Shown here piece after piece: positions 10,801 through 22,900 of a stretch of DNA of 64,000 nucleotides. The notes under the pieces are model-generated. The model made no database searches, was not told the origin of the DNA, and worked only from the letters and a program-made list of their open reading frames with translations. Origin of the DNA: Dendrobium chrysotoxum (Eukaryota > Streptophyta > Magnoliopsida > Asparagales > Orchidaceae); assembly GCA_019925795.1 (NCBI GenBank), contig CM034313.1:652501-716500 (forward strand), given 5' to 3'. The first letter of the stretch is position 1; every line of letters starts with the position of its first letter. A program made the position numbers and the translations under genes.

Positions 10801-13800
10801 AAGACGCTCAAGGAAGAATCGACATCCTACGCTCGCCGTTCTTTGATCTCATTCCGGACTTTGACAACTCGGTGGAAGAATACGTGGACCGCATTTTGTT
10901 TCAATTAGCACTCTCAACGGAAGGACACATCCTCCCGGGGCGTTGGTACGTTGTCAACTATTCAACCACTTCTCCCACTCCGATTACTTCTCCAGCGACT
11001 ACTACCTTACGCAACACGTGTCTCCTAGTGGCATCTCTAAGTTTGCTTGCAACGTTCTTCCGCTAATTCCCCACCTTCAAGAGTTGGAGTGAGGAATCTC
11101 TAGGTGATAATTCTAAATTTTAAACATTGGGCTTTTTTAATGTGCCATTTGGATTTACTTTAATTTTGGCTAGTAATTTTGCAAGACTTGTTAATCTCAA
11201 ATTGTTGTTATTTGCTATTATTTAATCTCTTCACTAAGAATTTCTAAAGTCCAACTTGAGCATGTAATAAGTTTATCAATGACAAAGCAAAGTTCTTCAA
11301 TGTTCTTAATTTCTTAATGGCAATTCCTATTTCATCATATATGTTTCACATCACTAATGTTTCTCAAAATCAATTTGGATTCATATCGGGTAGGTCTACT
11401 ATGGAAGCCATACATTTATTGAGAGGTTTGATGGAGAAATATAGAGCGAATAAAGAGGATCTACATATGATATTTATTGATTTAGATAAAGCATATGACA
11501 AAGTTCCAAGAGAAGTGCTATGGAGAGTTCTTGAAAAGAAAATTGATTTAGATAAAGCATATGACAAAGTTCCAAGAGAAGTGCTATGGAGAGTTCTTGA
11601 AAAGAAAGGAGTTAATAATGCTTATATTCAAATCATTAAAGATACGTATGCGGGAGCTATTACTTGTGTTCAAACACAAGGTGGTTTGATCAAGTATTTT
11701 CCTATTTCGGTTGGTTTACATCAAGGATCAGCCTTAAGCCCATATCTTTTTGCTTTGGTCATGGATGTTCTCATTAGACATTTGCAAGAGGATGTAATTT
11801 GGTGTGTGCTTTTTGCTTATGATATTCTTCTTGTTGATAAGACTAGAGAGGGAGTTGAAGGTAAAATTGAATTATGGAGGTCAACTTTAGAGTCTAAAGG
11901 TTTCCACTTGAGTAGATCTAAAATGGAATATATTGAGTGTAATTTTAGTAGTAATAGACCTAGTGAGGGGATTGTGACTTTGGACGATCAAGTTATTAAT
12001 AAGAGTACACGTGTTAGATATCTTGGATCTATTTTTCAGAGTAATGGTGAAATAGATGGGGATATTATCAACAAAATTCAAGTTGGATAGTTGAAGTGGA
12101 GGAATGCATCGGGCTTGTTGTGTGATAGAAAAGTCCCCCTCAAACTTAAGGGAAAATTCTATAAGATGGTGGTGAGACCTGCAATGCTTTATGGTGCAGA
12201 ATGTTGGCCATTAAAAGAGAAGCACAATACTAAGTTAAGTGTTGCAGAGATGAGGATGCTCAGGTGGATGAGTGGCTTTACCCTTAAAGATATGATATGA
12301 AATGAGCATATACATGATAAGGTTGGAGTAGCTCTAGTGGAAGATAAGATTAGAGAGAGTCACCTTAAATGGCTTGGTCACATAAAACGACGGCCTTCTG
12401 ATGACCTGGTTAGGAAAGTAGAGGTATTAGATTTGACTTATGTTAAGAAAGGTAGAGATAGGCCTAAAAAGATTTGTTTAGAAAATATTAGAAATAATCT
12501 TTCTTTATTAGATTTAAATGAGAATTTGACTTTTAACAGGACATGATGGAGAAAAAAGATTCATGTAGCCGATCCCACGTAGTAGGATAAAGGCTTGATG
12601 TTGTTGTTGTTGTAACATTATGAGTGGTTCGAGCTAAGAAATATGGCTACGTTACTGAAGAGCAACTGCACATAATAAGGAACATACACTACCAAACTCA
12701 ACACTACAAATTTTAAAGTTGATGCTCTCACATTATTACATATGCCATCTGAAGAGCAACGGCACAGTAAAGAAACTCACCTGCACTCGATCTTTTACCT
12801 TATTCTAGTCAGCTTGAAACTGCGTTTCAAAGTAACAATATTACGTAAAAAATTTTAACTAAAAATATTATATAAGCATTTATCATTTGTTAGCAAAATA
12901 GTGTTCCTAACTTTACACTACAAAAGTGTCAACCTAGGAGAAAATATGATGCACCACAAAGTAGTTGCAAAAGAAATCAAGCGTAAAAAAAAAAAGGATA
13001 ACATTAAAATTTATATGGTTCCACTGAAATAAGCCTACATCCATCAGGGGTGAGAGAGTATCTAAACCACTGACAAAGAAGCTACAATTATGATGTACAA
13101 TAAAAAGATACTCATCAACCCTTCTCGAAACCCAAATAAACCCTCACTCATCAAAGAAAAGGGCTGTCTCAATATCAACCATGTTGGTTAATGGCTTTTG
13201 AGAAAACCTATAAATATCGCAATATCAACCATAGGTCAGCCTTATAACTAATGACCAGTGATAGCAACACCTTTGCAGAGCTTTAGGTCAGGCATCTCCG
13301 TGCTTGAAAGCATTTTCAGCCGGACAAGCAGCAGCATACAGAATATTTGAGATTATCCACAGAAAGCCAGAGATCGATGCATATGACTCAACGGGTAAAC
13401 AATTGGATGACATTCACGGTGATATTGAATTCAAAGAAGTTTATTTCAGCTATCCAACCAGACCAGATGAACAAATATTCCAAGGGTTCTCTCTTTTTAT
13501 TCATAGTGGCACCACTATAGCATTGGTTGGAGAGAGTGGTAGTGGGAAGTCAACATTAATAAGTTTGATTGAAAGGTTTTATGACCCACAGGCTGGTGAA
13601 ATCCTCATTGATGGAATAAACATAAAACACTTCCAACTTAGATGGCTAAGGGGGAGAATTGGGATCGTGAGCCAAGAGCCAATTCTTTTTACCTCAAGCA
13701 TTGGGGAAAACATCTCATATGGCAAGGATAATGCAACCATTGAAGAGATCAGAGCAGCTGCTGAGCTAGCTAATGCTTCAAGATTCATTAACAAGATGCC

Positions 13801-16800
13801 TCAGGTAACAATGCGTATAATTATGACAAGTGAAACTGTAAGGGATAGTAACTGATGTATTTTTAATATTGTCAGGGGCTAGATACCATGGTTGGTGAGC
13901 ATGGGTCTCAACTATCTGGGGGACAGAAGCAAAGAATAGCACTTGCAAGAGCCATACTGAAGGATCCAAAAATATTACTGTTAGATGAAGCCACTAGTGC
14001 ACTTGATGTCGAATCTGAACAAATTGTGCAGGAGGCAATTGATAGCATTATGTTGAACCGAACTACTGTTATAGTTGCTCACAGATTGAGTGCCGTAAGA
14101 AAAGCAGATACCATAGCAGTTATGCATCAAGGGTCCATTGTTGAAAAAGGTATAACTTGTAATTTGAAAACATTTGATAATTGATCCAGGAGGTCTAACC
14201 AGATATAATAGAACATGTAGTTATTCTGTTTACTTTTGTGAAATCTCAGGCATTACTTTAAACTGATTTTTTCTGCACTGCATTGATCAGGCTCAGCTTC
14301 TGAACTTGTGAAGAATCCAAATGGAGCTTACAGCAAATTGATAAATCTACAGAAGATGAACCGATGTTTTGATAAGACATCTCTACTTGAGGACAGAACA
14401 AATAATTTATTTAAAGAAACAAGATCTAGGAGTCACCACATGTCATTCAAAGAGGAAATTAGCAGAGAATCAACAATGGGGAAAATCAGCCAACGCTACT
14501 CATTCAATATAGAACTGGGTGAATCATCTCGAATTCATAGTAGCCGCCACCATACATTCAAATTAGAACCTGAAGAATCATCCCCGGGCCTGGGGGATAG
14601 TAGCCGCCGCTACTCATTCAAAATAGGTCTAGGAGTTCCATTAGAAATTAAGGTCCAGGGGGGTACATCAGAGGAGCTCAAAACCACCATTCCTGATGAT
14701 AAAACAAATGATGTGCCGCTCCGCCGGCTTGTTTGCCTAAACAAACCAGAGATTCCAGTATTGTTGATTGGTTCGGTAGCTGCAATCATCAATGGAGTTG
14801 TCTTCCCCGTTCTAGGAATAATGCTTTCTAGCATGATAGTTACTTTCTATGAGCCACCGCATAAGATGAAGAAGGATTCTAAGTTTTGGTCATTAATGTT
14901 TTTGGTAATTGCAGTAGTTTCTCTAATAGCAGTACAAGCAAGGTCATATTTCTTTGCTGTAGCTGGTTCCAAGTTGATAAGGAGGATAAGAATGATGACT
15001 TTCGAGAAGGTTGTAAACATGGAGATGGCCTGGTTTGATGATCCTGAGAATTTCAGTGGTGAAGTTGGTTCAAGATTATCCACTGATGCAGCTAAAGTTA
15101 GAAGTATTGTCGGTGATAGGCTCGGTCTGATTGTTCAGAACGCTGCATCTTTGATTGCTGGCTTAATCATTGCCTTCGCAGCCAGTTGGGAGATCTCTCT
15201 CATTGTCTTGGGAGTGGTCCCCCTAGTTGGTCTCAATGCATGGATTCAGATAAAGTTCATTAAAGGATTCAGTGCAGATGCAGAGGTCTGCCTCTAAAAA
15301 ACATTAATAACTCTTAGCATTAACGTCATACCTAAAAGCTATACTGAGAATTCCATGAATGCCATAGTACTTAAACTAACATCTAATTTTATTGGAACTG
15401 GTTTGTTGCAGAACATGTTTTTGGGGGCTAGCCAGGTGACCAATGATGCAGTGAGAAACATAAGGACTGTTGCTTCATTCTCAGCAGAAGAAAAGGTAGT
15501 TGAACTATACAAAAAGAAGTGTGATGATCCCATGAGATTGGGGATTAGACAAGGAGTTATAAGTGGCATTGGTTTTGGGATTTCTCAGCTTTTCTTATAT
15601 AGTGCTTATGCTACCATCTTATATATTGGAGCTCGCCTGGTTCAAGATGGGAAGTCGACATTTGAGAAAGTCTTTAGGGTACGTACAGCATTAAAATTAT
15701 CAGGCTTTACCTTTTGTCGCATCTAAATAAACTAGATATCATAATCTGACTTTAACAAAATGTATAACCAACCCCTAGGCCTTTCTGATCTTCCTATCTT
15801 CACAGATTGCCCATTGCAATTTTCGTATTTACGCGTGCATAAAGAAATGTCATTCTAAATCTAAAATCCCACAAAATTATTCTCTATTTCATTTAATTTA
15901 GCTTTAAAACAACTATCAAACCACTATTGTATCACATGCAAATACGGCAAATTCTCTATTTTAAAGTCAAAAAAGAGCAAAGAATGGCTTGGGAATGATA
16001 ATGGTGCAACCATATAGTAATTGAAAAATCTCTTGCCTTTCTACAGTCTTCAAACACCATTGACATTTCATAATAAATGTAGAAAAGTTGAAAAGTAGCA
16101 AAAATTACTTAGAATTTTATTGTTTAATTTTATACAAAGTGTACAAACATTTATAGACTTCTCTAAAATGCTTAAAATGAAAATATATCAAAGCTATTTA
16201 TACAAAAAGAAAAAGTTCCTTGATAGGGGCCGAGGGCTATATAAGAAAAAGAAAGCATGCGGATTGTGATCTAAGGGCCATAAGATGATTGATACAATGG
16301 TTAAAATCTTTAATTCAAGAAATATAGGTCCCACAATCATTTAACACTTTCCCTCAAACTGAATGATATAAATCTACTATTTCAATTTTTCTTATAATAG
16401 TTTAGAATGTGGGATTATATAATCCTTTGGTGATAATATTTGCAAACTAGTTTTCTATTGGCACATATAAAGTGCAAATCAACCCACTGTGGGTCCTGAA
16501 AATTCGCACCTCGAGCTTTTTACTAGGAGAGTTTAGGATGTGTTTTGGGTCAAATTTCAAAAGTCAAATTAGGTTTAAGATAGCACACATGATCTAGTTC
16601 TAGATTTTTCATAGGCACAAACTCTTATAGGTACTTATGCCCCTAATGATGAGAGAGAACTTTTAATTAAGACTAATTGTTAAATAAGAATGAAATACTG
16701 AGAATATAGAAGCAACAAATTTGGTATTGAGACTTAAAATTTACCATCCTACACTTAAAATGGATGATAAGGAGAATAATAACAAACTAGCTCAATATCT

Positions 16801-19800
16801 CATGGTTTCATAGTCTCGGATTATCATGGTCCCCAGTCTATTTAATCAAATGAGTTAATCAACTTAATCTGATTGAAAGATCTTATCTGTAGCCATAAGT
16901 TGCTTTGTCCAAGATTACCTTGTAGATCTAGGATGAATATTAGTCTAAGGGGATAAATTCAAGTCAACTTTATCTAATAAAATGTTTTGTCCTATGAGAT
17001 GGACCATATAATTCATTACTCGGGGTTTTTAACCATTGAGAAACACACTCTAGTTATGACAAAAATTTAATGGCGTCATTTCATGGCAAAATCAATGGAT
17101 CAAAGTGCCCCGATCATACACCTAAAAATTGAGATCATTCTCAAATTATCACATTTGACAAACGACTGTAAGGATAAATGAATTTTAATTTAAGATTTCG
17201 GTGGGATGAATTTCACTTTAAACATTTTTAGGTTTTTTTAATAATTTTATTAAAATTTCATATTTTTGTCTAAATGTGGCCCCAAAATGATTTGCATTAG
17301 AATTTGGGGACATTTTAAAAGATATAATCGCCTCCAATATGTATTTTCAATAAACACAGTAAACATTGAGTTATTAGAATATTTTCATTTTGTTATTTTT
17401 GACTTTATCGACTCTATTGCTTACAGAGGATCGGGCCTGGTCCAACCTTAATTTAAAGCACACCCGAGAGCAACATTTATGACTCAAATATTAGGGTTGC
17501 CTGTTAATGGACCTTATAACCTTGACCTATGGGCAAGATGACTTAAACTAAGTTGTTTATATAATTTTTTTGCATTTATGTTGATAAGTTTGTTTTAATT
17601 AGAGGATTTTTATTCACAACCACAACTTTAGTTGTCAAATAAATAAGGCAAGAATATATGGTCAGATGAGTATATAAAAATTTTATTCTCTAATGTTATT
17701 AATGATAAACTATTTCCAACATACCAAAAAACCATTAAAAACTCTAAATGTATTTTAAAGAAAAAATATTATAACTATTTCAAACAAATATCTCTCTATC
17801 AAAGTTTTACGCCTACAATACACGTTCTTTCCTCTTCCACTTATTTAAATTTCTTATGAAGATATAAGTGTACATTTGTTCAATGATGGGAGTGAGTTAT
17901 AATATATCTCAGTAAATACTTCTAACTTATAGTAACATAACAAAATTTTGTAATAATATATATGCTTTCTTTCAAGCATACAACAACAACAACAACATCA
18001 AGCCTTTATCCCACTACGTGGGGTCGACTACATGAATCCTTTTTCTCCATTGTGTCCTATTAAAAGTCAAATTCTCATTTAAATCTAATAAAGAAAGATC
18101 ATTTCTAATATTTTCTAACCAAGTCTTTTTAGGTCTACCTCTACCTTTCTTAACATAAGTCAAATCTAAGACATCTACTTTCCTAACCGGGTCATCGGGA
18201 GGCCGCCGTTTTATGTGACCAAACCATCTAAGGCGACTCTCTCTAATCTTATCTTCCACTGGAGCTACTCCAACCTTTTCACGAATATGCTCATTTCGTA
18301 TCCTATCTCTAAGGGTAAAGTCACTCATCCACCTGAGCATCCTCATCTCTGCAACACTTAACTTAGAATTATGCTTCTCTTTTAATGGCCAACATTCGGC
18401 ACCATAAAGCATTGCAGGTCTCACCACCATCTTATAGAACTTTCCCTTAAGTTTAAGGGGTACTTTTCTATCACACAATAAGCCCGACGCATTACTCCAC
18501 TTCAGCCATCCCACTTGGATTCAAATAATTTTCAAGCATAGATTAAAATAATTTTAATAAAATTAATTTTGTAAGAGACCATAGATCATGTGTTATGCAC
18601 AGCTACTACTCATAACATAGCTTATCATTTTCCATTAACTAATACAATCATCACATGAAACACTGCAAAAATAATATCAATTATGGTACTTTCTTTTTTT
18701 TAAATCTTTTTCTAATTCACGTGCATTGGTGCATTGCGTCCAAAACCTGTTATGTGTGGAATCTGATTTTGTTAATCGATTTGGTTGTTCTGTTGTCTCG
18801 GACCTCAAAGCTTGTTGTGTTTGTTGGGTTTACCCCCTGCTTGGGTTTTATACAACGCCCCGGCGCTGCATACCCAAGCTCCCCGGCGATGTGTCCCCGA
18901 GCGCCTCGGCGCTGAACGACAGAGAGCAGAGCGCCCAACAGTATAGATACGGCACTACAGTGGTACATGACAGAGGCTTGAGCGCCGCAGAGCTCCAAAG
19001 TGACGCCACAGCGCTGCAAGATGGACTGGACGATTTTCTTTCTCGTTTTTCTGAAGGGTTGCGTCCCTTGGGGTTATTTTACTTGGTTCTCTCTTGTCTT
19101 TTGAGTGTGTAGACATTGAAAATGGTGCATGCGAGAAAAGAAGGAGAGAGTGAGAGAGAAGATAGAGATCTATACTTATTTCTCCCAATTTTCATAGTGG
19201 ATTTCATGGTGTGGTGTGGCTCCGTAATTTTTTTCCTTATTTTGGGTTTTTCCACGTTAAATCCTGGTGTCCTTTACTTTTCCACTGCTTTTACTTTCTT
19301 GTTTGTTTCGTTATTGTGGTGTTTAATCCTCCTCATCTCCCCAACACAATCAATCCCATAAGAGGGTTTATTCCATCAATCAAGATTCACATGCAATCAT
19401 TTCTATCTGATCATTTTATTGATATATCATTCAATAACTTTCTATAAGATATGTGATCAAATATCATGCTGCTATTAATAATTTCAATATGATCATTCAT
19501 TGCAATATAAAAGATAAATCAGGCATGAATTTTTCAACAACAATAAATTAAACAAGTGACAATTAATTCAAAACAATTAGTTTAAAGGAAGTAATATTAT
19601 TACCATAAAATGGAAATATTGATACTCATCTCAAATTCAAACGGATAGTTTTTGTCTTTTCTATTCTTTACACTGACTCCAATAGTTTGATACATATAAT
19701 CATACATTTAAAATATTTTTATTACCTTAATTATACATCTACAGATGTATCTTGACAATATCTCTCTTTAATTAGCCTCTTAAATGTTTCCCATTTTTTA

Positions 19801-19880
19801 TTTTATAAAATCCTCATAAATTCAAAAACTTTTTATTTAAATATTTACATTATTTTAAAAATAATTTTTCATTATAAATG

Positions 19881-19932
<52 letters not shown>

Positions 19933-22900
19933 GTTTTTTAAAATTGATGAAAAGTAATAATTTAATTATTATTTTTTAAAATAAAATTTCTTTATTATGA
20001 TATTTTAATTTTACTATTACAAAATAAATTTTCATCCTTTAACATATTTCCATATTTTATTATTCTATCATTTAAATAAAAATACATTATATATAACTTC
20101 ACTCATTCTTTTATTTTTATGAATTTAAAATTTACTATTATTTTGATTAAAAAAAAGAATCTTAATTTTTAAATTAATATTTTTTAGATAATAATAATAT
20201 TTCATAAAAAATAAAATTATCAATGTAACTTTTAATATTTGCCTTCCTCATTAAAACCCTAATATCAATTTCTAAAAACAACTTAAAATTTTTCTTTTTT
20301 TAAAAAAAGAAAATTTCCATTAAAAAAACGAGTTGAGCCTCTCCATATCTAAAGTGCTACCGCTCACACCTCACACACGACTTCATCACTAACCTTCCAT
20401 TTTGCTTCGCCGACAATCCTCACCCTCTATCTCTCAGTGTTTCACTCACAGAACTCCCCCACCCAATGGCTCGTTAGCATGTTTCCTCTCTCTCTCTCTC
20501 TCCCGCTGATTCTTTCCTCTTCTCTCAATCTCATCTGCGTAGACCCCTATCTTGCAATTTAATGCGCAGACCATTCAATTTCAAGATTCTGAATGACGGA
20601 GCTAATCTTTCCTTCATCTTCCTCGACACCAATTGACGTTTCCTTGACACCAAACAACAGTTTGATATGTATATTAGATTAGTGAAACCCAAAAAGTTTG
20701 AGTTAGTTTATGTTTTTTTTTTTTTTGGCTATTTCTTGTAAATTAGTTTGATGTGATTCAGTGGATTTTAAACTTGAATTTTTTTTTTATTTAAAGGTTA
20801 GCTTGAAATTTAATTGATTATGGTGTTATGGAAGTCTTGTCCACTTTATCTTCATGTAATATATCAGGTTGAATCTATTTAACATGAGAGACACACAACC
20901 CATAAAAGGTTGATCATACGGGAGGTCGTCAATGAAGAGAGAAGGAAAGGTGAAGATTTTTACATCCCAAAAAGGCAAAACATTTGCACATATTTCTTTC
21001 ATTTCAACTTTAGGAGTTTACTTTTACTCCCTATGAATGGAGTCCACGTTCATTGTGCTTACACTACAGGATCACTCATAGTCAGCCATGGGCTCTACCA
21101 TGGTTCAAAGGGAGAAAATGGTTGATCATTCTCCTGTGTTTGGGCATGAAGAATCTCAAAGCATGTAATATATCAGGTTGAATCTATTTAACATGAGAGA
21201 CACACAACCCATAAAAGGTTGATCATAAGGGAGGTCGTCAATGAAGAGAGAAGGAAAGGTGAAGATTTTTACATCCCAAAAAGGCAAAACATTTGCACAT
21301 ATTTCTTTCATTTCAACTTTAGGAGTTTACTTTTACTCCCTATGAATGGAGTCCACGTTCATTGTGCTTACACTACAGGATCACTCATAGTCAGCCATGG
21401 GCTCTACCATGGTTCAAAGGGAGAAAATGGTTGATCATTCTCCTGTGTTTGGGCATGAAGAATCTCAAAGCTCCATTTCATTCCTCTATATGCTAACATC
21501 TTCGCTTTCTATTGCATGGATGAAAAATTATATTAGAGTTAAGAGTGCAAATGAGTCAAGTCGACTACCTACCTAATCAAGCTAAGCTTGTTTAATTCTT
21601 ATTGAGCTCAAACACAATTCGTTAAAAAAAAAGGCTTGAGCTCATTTGGAATGCTTGAGCTTAACTCAATTGTTGAGCTCGATTTCTTAATTTTCAATTA
21701 ACAGTTTCATTTTTTTATAATTTTTACTATTGATAGAGAAAAAATTTAAAAAGGAATAAATTTCAAAATAATCCATCGATTATTCGTATATGATCATTTT
21801 AGTCCCAGAGTATAACATTACTCCAATTTAGTCCTTCGAATATACAAAATTGATCTAAATTGGTCCCTTTGGGGCTAAATTGTGATCAATTTTGTAAAGT
21901 CGATGAACTAAATTGGGATCAATTTTATATCACAATTACATTGATGATTTATTGTTTATATTGATGATTTATAGAACATTTTGTATATTAAAATGATAAA
22001 TAAATAATTCTTCCAAATTTGATTCTGGAGCATTACAAATTGGTATCAGAGTGGTTGTTAGAAGAATTGGATTGTAACCAAAGATATAGGAATTGATTTA
22101 TGAGTAAGGTAGAAGTTGGATAGTATAGATTTGTCATTTCTGCATTTAATTGATTGAGTTTGATGAGTTTCGATTCGTGATTTATTTCGATTCGATTTGA
22201 GTTTTGAATTTACAAATTTTTTTTGTATTGATTTTGTGCACAAATCCTTAAGGGAAATATCGGAGACGACATTTTTCTAAGGTAGGTAGATTGTAATAAT
22301 TCGATTTTTTTTAAATGAAAAATCTGAATTTCAGCATCGTGCCTTGTCGAAGAAGAGAGAAAAAGTTATTCGGAGCTTTTTCATCTGTCAATTTTGTTCA
22401 GAGATTTCTTGTATTATTTATAAGTAACTCAAATCTCATTTTAATTTTTAATAATTTTGATTATTATATAAATTTTCTTATATTGAATAGAATTGATTAT
22501 TTCCTACAGCATTTTGATTGTGGTATTTGCATAAGCAATAAAGGCTGGCTGTTAATACTATAAAATGGGTTAGTTACTAAGCATAATACCATGCGCAGGA
22601 GGGTGGGCCAATGAGCTTTCCTTTAAAAATGATATGAGGTGTTATCCAAGTTGTAGCCTGTAATAGATGACTGATTACGCCGACGGGCAGGGAGTGACGA
22701 CTTTTTATTGATTTCATGAAGTCACATGTAATGATAATTAATTAATTAATTATAATAATTGATTAATTGGATAAGTGATAATTAATATGACTGATGACCA
22801 ATTGGGAATCAATTGGGATAAAAGATATTGAAAATACTACATTAAAGTTGGATATTCTGCCTTGCTAAATCATACATTAATGCATGCATTTATTGATAGC

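Larger units (their letters stand above)
9222..12610 (+). mobile_element. 5'-truncated RTE-type LINE in intron 5, interrupted by a solo LTR
   Basis: Flanked by 19-bp copies of TGTAACATTATGAGTGGTT (9203-9221 and 12611-12629), the long target duplication typical of LINEs, with a (TTG)n tail at the right. It encodes a worn reverse transcriptase: left part 9222-9631 ([11 protein letters not shown]), right part 11354-12590 (QNQFGF, then FAYDIL where FADDIL is expected, then the RGRPKK-like end). The frame has several stops, and a 66-bp tandem duplication lies in the RT region. A 1722-bp LTR split it after it had inserted. Confidence 0.88.

Noticed and set aside
18750..19346. Confident copia solo LTR
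   Set aside because: No matching target duplication or PBS was found, so it is listed only as possible.
20910..21434. Two identical 71-codon frames as a small gene pair
   Set aside because: They are copies created by the 309-bp duplication. The peptide resembles no family and has no gene context.
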